In this document: positions 28,377 through 38,384 of the stretch, one piece after another
How positions within the stretch are numbered: position 1 is the stretch's first letter
How the letters are laid out: every line of letters starts with the position of its first letter
Position numbers and translations under genes: made by a program
Notes under the pieces: generated by a model
Seen by the model: only the letters and a program-made list of their open reading frames with translations
The model's database searches: none
Told to the model about the DNA's origin: nothing
From: Thermaurantiacus tibetensis
GTDB taxonomy: Bacteria > Pseudomonadota > Alphaproteobacteria > Sphingomonadales > Sphingomonadaceae
NCBI RefSeq assembly: GCF_015354055.1
Contig: NZ_JACHTM010000003.1
Span: 186,001-250,000 of the forward strand
Length of the DNA: 64,000 nucleotides
Reading direction: 5' to 3'

Positions 28377-30890
28377 TTGACCCTCGCCTCGCAGCTCACC
28401 GCCCTCCTCGGGCCCACCAACACTGGCAAGACCCATTTCGCCGTCGAGCGCATGTGCGCCCATAGCGGCGGCATGATGGGTTTCCCGCTGCGCCTTCTCG
28501 CCCGCGAGGTCTACGACCGGGTCGTCGTGCTCAAGGGCAAGGCGCAGGTGGCCCTGCTCACGGGCGAGGAGCGGATCGTGCCGCCAGGGGCCCGCTACTT
28601 CCTCTGCACGGCCGAGAGCATGCCGACGGACCGGGCCTTTCCCTTTGTCGCCATCGACGAAGGGCAGATGGGGGCCGACCCCGAGCGCGGCCACGTCTTC
28701 ACCAACGCCATGCTGCACCTTCGCGGCACCTCCGAGACGCTCATCCTGGGCGCCGAGACCCTAAGGCCCCTGGTGCGCAGGCTCCTGCCCGATGCCGACA
28801 TCCGCTCGCGGCCGCGTTTCTCGAAGCTCGAGCACGTGGCGCCGAAGAAGCTCTCCCGGCTGCCGCCCCGCACGGCCGTCGTCGCCTTCTCGGCCGAGGA
28901 CGTCTACGCGCTCGCCGAGATGCTGCGCCGCCACAAGGGCGGAGCCGCGGTGGTGATGGGGGGCCTCAGCCCCCGCACCCGCAACGCCCAGGTGGCGCTC
29001 TACCAGTCGGGCGAAGTGGACTATCTGGTTGCCACCGATGCGATCGGCATGGGCCTCAACATGGACATCGCCCACGTCGCCTTCGCCGGGCTCGCGAAGT
29101 TCGACGGCCGCCGCCATCGCCGCCTCACGGCAAGCGAGCTCGCCCAGATCGCCGGGCGGGCGGGCCGCCACCAGCGGGACGGCAGCTTCGGCACGGTCCA
29201 GCTCGGCAGCGGGGAGGCTGGCCCGCTGCTGCTCGAGCCGCACGAGATCGAGGCGATCGAGACCCACGTCTTCCCGCCACTCAAGGGCCTCTACTGGCGC
29301 AACGCCCGGCTCGACTACACGTCGCTCCACCGGCTCATCATGAGCCTCGACGCCCGTCCCTCAAGCCACGAGCTGATCCGCGGCGATGACGCGATCGACG
29401 TCGCCGTGCTGAAGCGCCTGGCCGGCGAGCCGTGGGTGATGGAGCGGGCCCAGGGCCGTGACCGGCTGATGCGGCTCTGGGCCGCCTGCGGCCTTCCCGA
29501 CTACCGCAAGACCGGGGCGGAGCGCCACGCCCGCCTCGTCGGCCGGATCTTCCGCCACCTGTCCGAAGGCAACGGCCATCTCCCGGGCGAATGGATCCGC
29601 TCCGAGCTCGCCGTCCTCGACAATGTCGCCGGCGACATCGCGACCCTCTCCGACCGGATCGCCGCGGCCCGCACCTGGACCTACATCGCCCACCGTCCCG
29701 GCTGGCTCGAGGATGCCGAGGGCTGGGCGGAGCGGGCGCGGGCCGTCGAGGACAAGCTCTCGGATGCGCTCCACCAGCGGCTCACCCAGCGGTTCGTGGA
29801 CCGCCGCACCGCCGTCCTCATCCGCGACCTCAAGCTGCGCGACCCCGATCTCGCCGTGTCGGTGGACCCGGACGGCGCAGTCCTCGTCGACGGCGCGATC
29901 ATCGGCACCCTTTCCGGCTTCGCCTTCACGCCCGACCCGGCCGCACGTGCCGGAGAGAAGCGGCGGCTGCTCGCGGCCGCCGAACGCCGGCTGGCGCGCG
30001 AGCTCGCCGCCCGCGCCCGCGCGCTCGCTGCCGCACCCGACTCGGCGTTCGCGCTCGCCCTCGATGGCGCCATGCCGCCCCGCATCGCGTGGAACGGCGC
30101 GCGGGTTGCAGCGCTCCGGCGCGGCCGCTCGGCACTTGCGCCGCGGATCGAGCTCGACCGCAGCCTCGACGCCCTGCCGCCACTCGAGCGGGCGCGCGTG
30201 GAGGAGCGGCTTGGCCAGTGGGTCGCGGCGGCGCGCGAACGCCATCTCGCGCCACTGACGGCGCTCGAGGCGCTCTCGGACCGCCTGTCACCGCCTGCGC
30301 GCGGGCTCGCCGTGCAGCTCGTCGAGACCATGGGGATCGTGCCGCGCGCAGCCGTCGAGGATCTTCTGGCCGCGCTCTCCCGCGAGGACCGGCAGCTGCT
30401 GCGCAAGGCCGGCGTGACTTTGGGGGTCGTCCACCTGTTCATCGGCCGCGTGCTCAAGCCCGAGGCGACGCGCTGGCGCCTCGCGCTTTGGGGCGTCCAC
30501 GCCCGGGCGGACGCGCTACCGCCCCCGCCGCCGCCCGGCCGGATCGCCTTTGCCGCGGACCCTTGCGCGCCTCCGGGGTTTCTTGCCGTCGCCGGCTACT
30601 GGCTGGTCTCGGGGCTTGCGGTCAGGGTCGACATGGTCGACCGCACCGCGCGCCTGCTGCACGCCCAGCGTCTCGCCGAGCGCGCCGGGGCTCGCGGCAT
30701 CCAGCCCGATCCGGCACTGGCCGGCGCGCTGGGCCTGTCTCCGGCGGACTTCGGGCTCCTCATGCGGGCGCTCGGCTTCCGCGTGACCGACCAGGACGGC
30801 CACTACGCCTTCGCTGCGCGGCGACGCCGCCGCGACAGGTCACCACCTTCGCCGCACTTCTCCGTACTCCGGCAACTCACGGGAGGTTGA
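28377..30890 (+). CDS. SUV3-like DExH RNA helicase
   Basis: An 837-residue helicase of the type called mitochondrial degradosome-like or ATP-dependent helicase in alphaproteobacteria. Motif I is GPTNTGKTHFAVERM, motif II AIDEGQMGADPERG (DEGQ rather than DEAD), motifs V/VI ATDAIGMGLNMDI and QIAGRAGRH. The SUV3 C-terminal segment follows (FPPLKGLYWRNARLDYTSL). TTG at 28377 directly precedes the conserved LTLASQLTALLGP and is chosen; a GTG at 28338 is an alternative. The S4 protein follows at four bases, suggesting joint RNA work. Confidence 0.9.
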   Translation: MTLASQLTALLGPTNTGKTHFAVERMCAHSGGMMGFPLRLLAREVYDRVVVLKGKAQVALLTGEERIVPPGARYFLCTAESMPTDRAFPFVAIDEGQMGADPERGHVFTNAMLHLRGTSETLILGAETLRPLVRRLLPDADIRSRPRFSKLEHVAPKKLSRLPPRTAVVAFSAEDVYALAEMLRRHKGGAAVVMGGLSPRTRNAQVALYQSGEVDYLVATDAIGMGLNMDIAHVAFAGLAKFDGRRHRRLTASELAQIAGRAGRHQRDGSFGTVQLGSGEAGPLLLEPHEIEAIETHVFPPLKGLYWRNARLDYTSLHRLIMSLDARPSSHELIRGDDAIDVAVLKRLAGEPWVMERAQGRDRLMRLWAACGLPDYRKTGAERHARLVGRIFRHLSEGNGHLPGEWIRSELAVLDNVAGDIATLSDRIAAARTWTYIAHRPGWLEDAEGWAERARAVEDKLSDALHQRLTQRFVDRRTAVLIRDLKLRDPDLAVSVDPDGAVLVDGAIIGTLSGFAFTPDPAARAGEKRRLLAAAERRLARELAARARALAAAPDSAFALALDGAMPPRIAWNGARVAALRRGRSALAPRIELDRSLDALPPLERARVEERLGQWVAAARERHLAPLTALEALSDRLSPPARGLAVQLVETMGIVPRAAVEDLLAALSREDRQLLRKAGVTLGVVHLFIGRVLKPEATRWRLALWGVHARADALPPPPPPGRIAFAADPCAPPGFLAVAGYWLVSGLAVRVDMVDRTARLLHAQRLAERAGARGIQPDPALAGALGLSPADFGLLMRALGFRVTDQDGHYAFAARRRRRDRSPPSPHFSVLRQLTGG

Positions 30891-30893
30891 GCA

Positions 30894-31193
30894 TTGGTCC
30901 ATGGTCCGGGTCTGCGTCTCGACAAGTGGCTCTGGTACGCGCGGCTGGCTGCCAGCCGCAGCGACGCCCAGGCGCTGTGCGAAAGCCGGCGCCTCCGGCT
31001 CGACGGGCGCGTCATCGACCGCAGCTGCACGCGGGTCAGGCCCGGAAACGTGCTGGCCTTCCCGCGCGGGGACCAGGTGATCGCCCTGAGGGTGGAAGCG
31101 CTTGCCGACCGCCGCGGCCCGTTCGCCGAAGCCCGCCAGCTCTACACGCTGCTCATGGGAGACGGGGCGCCAGCGCTGCCGAAGGCAGCCTAG
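30894..31193 (+). CDS. S4-domain RNA-binding protein (Hsp15-like)
   Basis: A 99-residue protein made almost entirely of an S4 domain: LRLDKWLWYARLAASRSDAQALCESRRLRLDGRVID and VRPGNVLAFPRGDQVIALRV. It resembles Hsp15, which recycles stalled 50S subunits carrying nascent chains. The start is TTG at 30894, supported by GGGAGG at 30881-30886. It is transcribed with the helicase. Confidence 0.88.
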   Translation: MVHGPGLRLDKWLWYARLAASRSDAQALCESRRLRLDGRVIDRSCTRVRPGNVLAFPRGDQVIALRVEALADRRGPFAEARQLYTLLMGDGAPALPKAA

Positions 31194-31280
31194 GCCTGGC
31201 CAAAGAACGCGAGCGTTGACGGCAGCGCCGGCGCTTCGCTAGCGCGTCAGCTCCTGACCGTTCCGCAAGAGGGGTGTCCG

Positions 31281-31619
31281 ATGGCCTATGTCGTGACCGA
31301 AGCGTGCATCCGCTGCAAGTACATGGATTGCGTCGAGGTCTGCCCGGTCGACTGCTTCTACGAAGGGGAGTCGATGCTGGTCATCAACCCCAACGAGTGC
31401 ATCGACTGCGGCGTCTGCGAGCCGGAGTGCCCTGCCGAGGCGATCGTGCCGGACACCGAGCCGGGTCTCGAGAAGTGGATCGAGCTCAACGCCAAGTACA
31501 GCGCCGAATGGCCCAACATCACGGTGAAGGGCCAGACGCCGGCAGATGCCGACGAGTGGAAGGGCAAGCCCGGCAAGTTCGACCAGTTCTTCTCGCCGGC
31601 CCCCGGCAAGGGCAGCTGA
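31281..31619 (+). CDS. fdxA: Seven-iron ferredoxin FdxA
   Basis: A 112-residue ferredoxin with [3Fe-4S] and [4Fe-4S] clusters: [18 protein letters not shown] and [16 protein letters not shown]. The C-terminal half ([18 protein letters not shown]) is the conserved extension of alphaproteobacterial FdxA. A GAGGGG site precedes the ATG. It is an electron carrier of unknown specific partner. Confidence 0.95.
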   Translation: MAYVVTEACIRCKYMDCVEVCPVDCFYEGESMLVINPNECIDCGVCEPECPAEAIVPDTEPGLEKWIELNAKYSAEWPNITVKGQTPADADEWKGKPGKFDQFFSPAPGKGS

Positions 31620-31659
31620 GCCGCCCCCCCTCGCCGGCCGCCCCCGGGCATGGGGCGCG

Positions 31660-32904
31660 ATGACTGGCCCCTCCCCCTTTGCCTTCCCCGCCTGGCGGGC
31701 CTTCTTTCTCGCCCGGCTGACGGCGACGCTCGCGCAGATGATGATGGTCATCGTCATCGGCTGGCAGGTCTATGACCTCGCCCGCCGGACGATGCCGGTC
31801 TCGGAAGCCGCCTTCCTGCTCGGCATGGTGGGGCTTGCCCAGTTCCTCCCCATCGTCGGCCTCACCCTCCTCGTCGGCCAGCTCGCCGACCGCTTCGACC
31901 GGAGGCTGATCGCCCGCGCCGCGATCGCGGCGGAGCTGGCATGCGCCGTTGCCCTGCTCACCCTCGCCCGGCTGCCTCAGCCGCCGCTCTGGCCCCTCTT
32001 CGCAGTGGCCGCGACGCTGGGCGCCGCCCGCGCCTTCGCCGGCCCGGCGATGACGGCGCTCGCCCCCAATCTCGTCCCGCCCGCCGTGCTGCCGACGGCG
32101 ATCGCCTGGTCCTCGATCGGCTTCCAGACAGGCGCCGTGCTGGGGCCGCTGGCCGGCGGCCTGCTCTACGACCGCGCCGCGCCCCTCCCCTACCTCGCTG
32201 CCGCCCTGCTTCTCGTCGCCTCGCTGTCGGCCCTCCTTGCCATCCCGCCCGTGCCGCGCAGCGACGCCGGCCGGGCCTCCGTCGGCGAAGGGCTTCGCTA
32301 CGTCCGCCGGAACCCCATCGTGCTCGGCGCCATCAGCCTCGATCTTGCCGCCGTGATCCTGGCCGGTGCCACCGCCATGCTGCCCATCTACGCGCGCGAC
32401 ATCCTCCATGTCGGCGCCGAGGGGCTCGGCCTCATGCGGGCGGCTCCCGCCATCGGCGCGGCCTTGGTGGCCATTGCCCTCACCCGTTTCCCCCTCCGCA
32501 ACCGGGTGGGAGGCAAGCTCTTCGCCTCCGTCGGCATCTTCGCGGTGGCCACCATCGGCTTCGGTCTTGCGCCCAACCTCGAAGTCGCGGTTGCCGCGCT
32601 CGTCATCCTCGGCGCGGCCGACATGGTCTCGGTCTACGTGCGCGCCTCGCTCATCCAGCTCCACACGCCGGATGCGATGCGGGGGCGCGTGTCGGCGGTC
32701 AGCCTCGTCTTCATCAGCGCATCAAATGAGCTCGGCGAGTTTCGCGCCGGCACGCTCGCCGCTCTCCTCGGCGCAGTCCAGGCGACCGTGCTGGGCGGCG
32801 TGCTCGCGCTCCTCGTGACGCTGCTGTGGGCGCGCCTGTTCCCCGCGCTCGCACGCGCCGACCGGCTCGACATTCCCGATGACCTGAAGGCCGCACGCGG
32901 CTAG
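31660..32904 (+). CDS. MFS transporter (EntS/MFS_3-like)
   Basis: A 414-residue major facilitator with twelve predicted helices. Helix 2-3 loop [16 protein letters not shown] matches the MFS signature, and [25 protein letters not shown] matches the drug or siderophore exporter subfamily. The longer open frame overlaps fdxA; ATG at 31660 gives the conserved start [12 protein letters not shown]. Substrate unknown. Confidence 0.85.
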   Translation: MTGPSPFAFPAWRAFFLARLTATLAQMMMVIVIGWQVYDLARRTMPVSEAAFLLGMVGLAQFLPIVGLTLLVGQLADRFDRRLIARAAIAAELACAVALLTLARLPQPPLWPLFAVAATLGAARAFAGPAMTALAPNLVPPAVLPTAIAWSSIGFQTGAVLGPLAGGLLYDRAAPLPYLAAALLLVASLSALLAIPPVPRSDAGRASVGEGLRYVRRNPIVLGAISLDLAAVILAGATAMLPIYARDILHVGAEGLGLMRAAPAIGAALVAIALTRFPLRNRVGGKLFASVGIFAVATIGFGLAPNLEVAVAALVILGAADMVSVYVRASLIQLHTPDAMRGRVSAVSLVFISASNELGEFRAGTLAALLGAVQATVLGGVLALLVTLLWARLFPALARADRLDIPDDLKAARG

Positions 32905-32914
32905 GAAGTGCAAC

Positions 32915-33835
32915 ATGCGTGCGCAGTCCATCCTCGAGACGATCGGCCAGACGCCTCACATCCGCCTCGCCCGCCTCTTCCCTGACGCCGAGGTCTGGGT
33001 GAAGTCCGAACGGGCCAACCCCGGCGGCTCGATCAAGGATCGGATCGCCCTTGCCATGATCGAAGACGCCGAGGCGCAGGGGCTGCTCAAGCCGGGCGGG
33101 GTGATCGTGGAGCCCACGTCGGGGAACACCGGCATCGGCCTTGCCATGGTGGCAGCCGTCAAGGGCTACCGGCTCATCCTCGTCATGCCCGAGAGCATGT
33201 CGGTCGAGCGGCGGCGGCTCATGCTGGCCTATGGTGCCACCTTCGACCTCACCCCCCGCGAGAGCGGGATGAAGGGCGCAATCGCCCGGGCCATCGAGCT
33301 CGTCCAGAGCACTCCTGGCGCCTGGATGCCGCAGCAGTTCGAGAACCCGTCCAACATCGCCGTCCATGCCCGCACCACGGCCGAGGAGATCCTGGCCGAC
33401 TTCGCCGATTCGCCCATCGACGCGCTCATCACCGGGGTGGGGACCGGCGGCCACATCACCGGCTGCGCCCAGCGGCTGAAGAAGGCGTGGCCGGGCTTGC
33501 GCGTCTTCGCCGTCGAGCCCACGCTCTCCCCCGTGATCAGCGGCGGCCAGCCCGCGCCCCACCCCATCCAGGGCATTGGCGCCGGCTTCATCCCCGGCAA
33601 CCTCGACACCCGCCTCCTCGACGGCGTGATCCAGGTGGCCCCCGAGGATGCGAAAGATTGGGCGCGGCGGGCGGCCCGCACCGAGGGCATGCTGGTCGGC
33701 ATCTCGTCGGGCGCCACCCTTGCCGCCATCCACCAGAAGCTGGCGGAACTTGGCGGCGCGCGCATCCTCGGCTTCACCTACGATACCGGCGAGCGCTACC
33801 TCTCGGTGCCCGACTTCCTGCCCGAGGGCGCGTAA
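32915..33835 (+). CDS. cysK: Cysteine synthase (O-acetylserine sulfhydrylase)
   Basis: PLP enzyme that makes cysteine from O-acetylserine and sulfide, 306 residues. PLP lysine in [15 protein letters not shown]; substrate loop [16 protein letters not shown]; phosphate loop [16 protein letters not shown]; serine contacting the pyridine nitrogen in [13 protein letters not shown] at 32915, ten bases after the MFS stop. The last 40 bases overlap the convergent phosphoesterase gene. Confidence 0.95.
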   Translation: MRAQSILETIGQTPHIRLARLFPDAEVWVKSERANPGGSIKDRIALAMIEDAEAQGLLKPGGVIVEPTSGNTGIGLAMVAAVKGYRLILVMPESMSVERRRLMLAYGATFDLTPRESGMKGAIARAIELVQSTPGAWMPQQFENPSNIAVHARTTAEEILADFADSPIDALITGVGTGGHITGCAQRLKKAWPGLRVFAVEPTLSPVISGGQPAPHPIQGIGAGFIPGNLDTRLLDGVIQVAPEDAKDWARRAARTEGMLVGISSGATLAAIHQKLAELGGARILGFTYDTGERYLSVPDFLPEGA

Positions 33836-34638
33836 AGGGTCAAAAGCGCCATCTCGGGCGGCACCCCCAGCCGCAGCGGCACCCAGGAGGTCCCGACGCC
33901 GCTGGTTACGACCAGGGTCCAGCCGCGGTCCCGGCAGATGCCGCGCAGGCAGCGGTAGGGGCGCAGACGATCGAGGAGCGCCGAGAGGAGCGGCGGCCGG
34001 ATCTGCCCGCCGTGGGTGTGCCCGGCCACCATCACGAGCGGGCGCGGCGGCGCGTCCATCCACGCGAACTGCTCCGGCTCGTGGGCGAGGAGGAGCACCG
34101 GCCGGCCCGGCGGGATCCCGGCAAGCGCCTTGGCAAGGTCGGGCCGGTAGGCGGCCGAGTCGAGCCCGGCAACCACCAGCGGCCCCACGTCCCGGTGGGT
34201 GTTGACGAGGAGGACGGGGGAACCCAGCCGGCCCATGATGCGGTCGGTCCAGAAGTTGTCGTGGTTGCCGCGAACGGCGAAGACGCCAAGCGGCGCCCGC
34301 AGCTTCGCGAAGGGCTCAAGCGAGTCCTCGAGCCGATGCCGGCCGGGCCAGGCGAAGGCATGCGCCGTGTGATAGTCGCCGAGGAGGAGGATGAGATCGG
34401 CGCCTGCGCGGTTGGCCTGTGCCACGATCCGCTCGAGCCGGCCACGGGGCATGTCGGGAAGCCCGCCGTGGGTGTCGGCGATGAGGAGCGCCCGCACCTC
34501 GGTGCCCTCGGCAAGCCCGGGCAGGGGGAGTGCCGCTTCCACGAGCCGGGGCGTGCGCGTGGCCTCGGCGTAGCCGCGCGCGGCGAGGAGCAGCACCGCC
34601 GCGACCGCGACGGCCATGGTTCGGGCAAGCCACCTCAC
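33796..34638 (-). CDS. Metallophosphoesterase (calcineurin-like)
   Basis: A 280-residue two-metal phosphoesterase with an N-terminal membrane anchor or signal peptide. Metal motifs are [31 protein letters not shown] and [12 protein letters not shown]. Similar membrane-linked enzymes (YkuE or LpxG-like) act on UDP-lipid A precursors or phospholipids; the substrate here is unknown. The start is a GTG with an in-frame ATG eight codons in. Confidence 0.88.
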   Translation of the reverse strand: MRWLARTMAVAVAAVLLLAARGYAEATRTPRLVEAALPLPGLAEGTEVRALLIADTHGGLPDMPRGRLERIVAQANRAGADLILLLGDYHTAHAFAWPGRHRLEDSLEPFAKLRAPLGVFAVRGNHDNFWTDRIMGRLGSPVLLVNTHRDVGPLVVAGLDSAAYRPDLAKALAGIPPGRPVLLLAHEPEQFAWMDAPPRPLVMVAGHTHGGQIRPPLLSALLDRLRPYRCLRGICRDRGWTLVVTSGVGTSWVPLRLGVPPEMALLTLYAPSGRKSGTER

Positions 34639-34686
34639 CGGCGCGCCCGGCTCAACGGGCCGCCGCGCCGCATGCGGCCGCGAAGG

Positions 34687-36126
34687 TCACTCGGCGGCCT
34701 GCGCCATGCTCCAGCCGATGACCGCCTTCGTCTCGAGGAACTCGGCGAAGGCGTGGTCTCCCCACTCCCGGCCGTTGCCGGACTGCTTGTAGCCGCCGAA
34801 GGGGGCCATGAAGTCGGGGGCAGCGCCATTGAGGATGACCTGGCCGGCACGAAGCTGGCGCGCCACCGCCCGCGCCTCGTCCTCGGGCCCCTGGACATAG
34901 GCGGCAAGCCCGTAGGGCGTGTCGTTGCCCAGCGCGATCGCCTCCTCGACGCTGTCATATGGCAGCATTGCCAGCACAGGGCCGAAGATCTCCTCGCGGG
35001 CGATGGTCATGTCGTTCGTCACGTCGGCGAAGACGGTGGGCTTCACATAATAGCCGCGGGGCAGTCCATCGGGCCGGCCGGGGCCGCCCGTCACCAGCGT
35101 CGCCCCTTCGGCAAGGCCGGTCTCGATGAGACGCTGGATCTTATCGAACTGCGCCTGCGAGACCACAGGGCCAAGCTGGCTGTTGCCCGTCGGGTCTCCC
35201 ACCGTCATGCCCTCGGCCGTGGCCTTCGCGACCGCCTTCGCCTCCTCCATCCGCGCGCGCGGCACGAACATGCGGCTGGGCGCGTTGCAGCTCTGGCCCG
35301 AGTTCATCATCATCGTCTGGACGCCGGCGCCGACGGCCTTCTGAAGATCAGCACCGGGCAGGATGATGTTGGGGGACTTGCCGCCGAGCTCCTGGTGCAC
35401 GCGCTTGACGGAGGGCGCGGCCTTCACCGCGACATCGACTCCGGCCCGAGTCGAGCCAGTGAAGCTCACCATGTCCACCTCCGGGTGGGCAGCAATCGCG
35501 GCACCCACGGTCGGCCCATCGCCGTTCACGAGGTTGAACACGCCCTTCGGCACGCCAGCGGCGTGCAGCACCTCCGCCCAGAGGATGGCGTTGAAGGGCG
35601 CCACCTCCGAGGGCTTCAGCACCATGGTACAGCCGACGGCGAGCGCCGGCGCCACCTTGCAGGCGATCTGGTTGATGGGCCAGTTCCACGGCGTGATGAA
35701 GCCGCAGACGCCGATCGGCTCCTTGAGAAGCAGGGTCGTGCCGCGCTCCTCCTCGAAGCGGTAGTCGCGGAGCACGGCCATCGCCGTCTGGAGATGCGCA
35801 AGCCCGAGCGCCGCCTGCGCCTGCATGGCGAGCCACGCCGGTGCCCCCATCTCCTCGGTGATGACGGCCGCGATCTCGGCGTAGCGCTTCTGGTATTCGG
35901 CCGCGATGGCGCCAAGCAGCTCCAGCCGCTCGGCCCGGCTCGTGCGCGAGAAGGCGGGGAAGGCCGCGCGGGCGGCGGCAACGGCGCGATCGACGTCGGC
36001 CGCGGTCCCGAGCGCCACGCGCCCCATCGGCTCCTCGGTTGCCGGGTTGATGACCTCGAGCGGCTGCCAGCCCGGCGCCGGCTCCACCCACGCGCCGTCG
36101 ATGTAGAAGCGAAGGGCCTCCCGCAT
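34687..36126 (-). CDS. NAD(P)-dependent aldehyde dehydrogenase
   Basis: A 479-residue ALDH. Rossmann contacts lie in FITPWNWPINQIACKVAPAL and KPSEVAPF; FTGSTRAG binds the cofactor. General base Glu lies in VHQELGGKSPNIIL, and catalytic Cys in MMMNSGQSCNAPSRM. All catalytic residues are kept. ATG at 36126 has AAGGAG upstream. It is divergent from the exported aminopeptidase by 86 bases. The aldehyde used cannot be told. Confidence 0.92.
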   Translation of the reverse strand: MREALRFYIDGAWVEPAPGWQPLEVINPATEEPMGRVALGTAADVDRAVAAARAAFPAFSRTSRAERLELLGAIAAEYQKRYAEIAAVITEEMGAPAWLAMQAQAALGLAHLQTAMAVLRDYRFEEERGTTLLLKEPIGVCGFITPWNWPINQIACKVAPALAVGCTMVLKPSEVAPFNAILWAEVLHAAGVPKGVFNLVNGDGPTVGAAIAAHPEVDMVSFTGSTRAGVDVAVKAAPSVKRVHQELGGKSPNIILPGADLQKAVGAGVQTMMMNSGQSCNAPSRMFVPRARMEEAKAVAKATAEGMTVGDPTGNSQLGPVVSQAQFDKIQRLIETGLAEGATLVTGGPGRPDGLPRGYYVKPTVFADVTNDMTIAREEIFGPVLAMLPYDSVEEAIALGNDTPYGLAAYVQGPEDEARAVARQLRAGQVILNGAAPDFMAPFGGYKQSGNGREWGDHAFAEFLETKAVIGWSMAQAAE

Positions 36127-36212
36127 GCGTCTCTCCTTCCCCGTGTCCGCCCTTGCCCTAGCCCGCCGGACCGGCTTTCTGGAAGGCCCCACGCGCCTTT
36201 CCGGGAGACGTC

Positions 36213-37799
36213 ATGACCCCTGCCGCCCGCCTGCTCGTCGCCGCCCTCCTCGCTGCCGCCCCGCCGCTCGCCGTGCCTCCGGCTGCCGCGACCGGCACGC
36301 TCGTGCCGCCCTCCACCATTCCCAACTCGGCGCCACGGCCCATTCGCTTCGCCACCGCGCCCGCGTCCGGCGGAACCCTCGCCCTCGTCGTCGCCGGAGA
36401 CCTGGCGTCGGCCACCTCGGGCCTGCCCGCCGCCCTCGCTGCCGCCGTGCGCGATGGCGCTGCAGCGGCCGGCTTCGAAGCAAAGCCCGACCAGACGCTC
36501 GTGCTCGTCAACGCGGCCGGCCACGCGCGGATCCGCGTCTACGGCGCCGAGCCGAAGCTCGCAGCAGCCCGCCTGCAGGACCTCGGCGGCCGGATCGGCC
36601 AGGACACGCGCGAGGATCGCGGGCCCGTCTCGGTGCTCGCGGCCGGCGTCGCCGGAGACGGCGCGGACGTGACGGCGGAGCTTGCGACGGGCTTCGGCCT
36701 CGGGGCCTACCGCTTCGACCGCTACCGCACCGAAGGCCGCCGCGCGCTGCCGACCGAGCCCGCCACCTTCGTGTCGGCCGAACCGGCCGCCTCCGAAGCG
36801 CGGTTCCGAGCCGAAGGCGCCCACCTCGTGGAGGCGGTGACGTTCGCGCGCGACCTCGTCACCGAGCCGGCCAACGTCCTCTACCCCGAGAGCTTCGTCG
36901 AGCGGGTGCGCGACGCGTTCCGCGGCGTGCGCGGCGTGTCCATCGAGGTCCTGGATGAGGCCGCAATGCAGCGGCTCGGCATGGGCGGCATCCTCTCGGT
37001 CGGGCAGGGGTCGAGGCGGCCGCCTCGGCTCCTCGTGGTGCGCTACCGCGGCGCGGGCGATGCCGCGCCCGTGGCGCTGGTGGGCAAGGGCATCACCTTC
37101 GATTCCGGGGGCATCTCGATCAAGCCGGCCGCCGGCATGTGGCGGATGAAGTACGACATGTCGGGCGCGGCGCGGGTGATGGCGGCGACGCTCGCCGCCG
37201 CCCGCCGTGGCGCTCCAGTCAACGTGACGGCGGTCGCGGCACTCGCCGAGAACATGCCCGACGGCAATGCCACTCGCCCGGGCGACGTGGTGCGCACCCT
37301 GGGAGGCAAGACCATCGAGATCATCAACACCGATGCCGAGGGCCGGGTGGTGCTGGCGGACGCCAATCAGTATGCCGCCCGCGACCGGCCGGCGGCCATC
37401 GTCAACATGGCAACGCTGACCGGCGCGGCGGCGGCCGCGCTCGGGGACCAGTATGCCGCGCTCTTCGCGCGCGACGAGCCGCTCGGCCGGCGGATCGAGG
37501 CGGCCGCGGCGGCGAGCGGCGATGCCGTGTGGCGGCTGCCGCTCCACCCCGCCTATGCCCGGCTCGTCCGCTCCGATATCGCCGACGTGCGCAACTCGAC
37601 CGAGGGCGCCGGCCCTGGCGCCAGCCTCGGCGCCCACTTCATCGAGGCCTTCACGCCGGCGGCCATCCCCTGGGCGCACCTCGACATCGCGGGCGTCGCG
37701 TGGCGCCTTGCCCCGACCCAGGGCGTCGACCCGCAGGGCGCGTCCGCCTGGGGCGTGCGCCTGCTCCACGAGCTGCTCAAGGGCTACGAGCGGCGCTGA
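36213..37799 (+). CDS. Exported leucyl aminopeptidase (M17)
   Basis: A 528-residue M17 peptidase. Two-zinc site residues are in VGKGITFDSGGISIKPAAGMWRMKYDMSGAA (Lys and Asp ligands) and EIINTDAEGRVVLADAN (the NTDAEGR signature). Unlike cytosolic PepA it begins with a typical signal peptide (MTPAARLLVAALLAAAPPLAVPPAAA), so a periplasmic role in peptide scavenging is inferred. It ends three bases before the convergent yciB stop. Confidence 0.9.
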   Translation: MTPAARLLVAALLAAAPPLAVPPAAATGTLVPPSTIPNSAPRPIRFATAPASGGTLALVVAGDLASATSGLPAALAAAVRDGAAAAGFEAKPDQTLVLVNAAGHARIRVYGAEPKLAAARLQDLGGRIGQDTREDRGPVSVLAAGVAGDGADVTAELATGFGLGAYRFDRYRTEGRRALPTEPATFVSAEPAASEARFRAEGAHLVEAVTFARDLVTEPANVLYPESFVERVRDAFRGVRGVSIEVLDEAAMQRLGMGGILSVGQGSRRPPRLLVVRYRGAGDAAPVALVGKGITFDSGGISIKPAAGMWRMKYDMSGAARVMAATLAAARRGAPVNVTAVAALAENMPDGNATRPGDVVRTLGGKTIEIINTDAEGRVVLADANQYAARDRPAAIVNMATLTGAAAAALGDQYAALFARDEPLGRRIEAAAAASGDAVWRLPLHPAYARLVRSDIADVRNSTEGAGPGASLGAHFIEAFTPAAIPWAHLDIAGVAWRLAPTQGVDPQGASAWGVRLLHELLKGYERR

Positions 37800-37802
37800 G
37801 GC

Positions 37803-38384
37803 TCAGTCGAGCTTCAGCCCGTGGCGCTTCAAGAGCGGGATCTGGGCGATTGCGAACAGGAAGGTGAGGAGCGTGTCGCCCCAGACCTTGAAGTGAACCC
37901 ACACCTCGGTCGGAAAGCCGCGCCAGAACAGCTCGTTGAGGCCGGCGAGCGCGAGGAAGAACCACGCCCAGCGGCGCTGGAGCAGGCTCCAGCCCAGGTC
38001 GGAAAGGCCGGGCATGGCCGCACCCAGCAGCATCCGCAGGTAGTTGCGGCCCGTGAGCGAGCCGAAGCCGAGGATGGCTGCGAACATGAGGAAGAGGATG
38101 GTGGGCTTCACCTTGATGAAGGTCTCGTCGTGGAGCCAAAGAGTGAGCCCGCCAAAGACTGCCACAAGCGCGCCCGAGAACCAGGTCATGGCCGGCACGT
38201 GGCGGGTAAGCCACCAGCTTGCCGCCACCGCCACTGCAAAGGCTGCCATGAAGGCCCCAGTCGCCACGAAGATGTCGAAGCGCGCGTAGGCTAGGAAGAA
38301 GACGAGGAGCGGCCCGAGATCGAGCGCAAGCTTCGCAAGCGGCGGAAGGGCGCGTTCGGCCGCGGGCGGCGCGGGTTCGGTCAC
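37803..38384 (-). CDS. yciB: Septation protein A / YciB (IspZ) family membrane protein
   Basis: A 193-residue inner-membrane protein with five to six helices. Conserved parts are LDLGPLLVFFLAYARFDIFVAT, KPTILFLMFAAILGFGSLTGRNYLRMLLG and the C-terminal LNELFWRGFPTEVWVHFKVWGDTLLTFLFAIAQ. The family affects envelope and division; its molecular role is unclear. GTG at 38384 overlaps the ftsY stop by four bases. Confidence 0.92.
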   Translation of the reverse strand: MTEPAPPAAERALPPLAKLALDLGPLLVFFLAYARFDIFVATGAFMAAFAVAVAASWWLTRHVPAMTWFSGALVAVFGGLTLWLHDETFIKVKPTILFLMFAAILGFGSLTGRNYLRMLLGAAMPGLSDLGWSLLQRRWAWFFLALAGLNELFWRGFPTEVWVHFKVWGDTLLTFLFAIAQIPLLKRHGLKLD

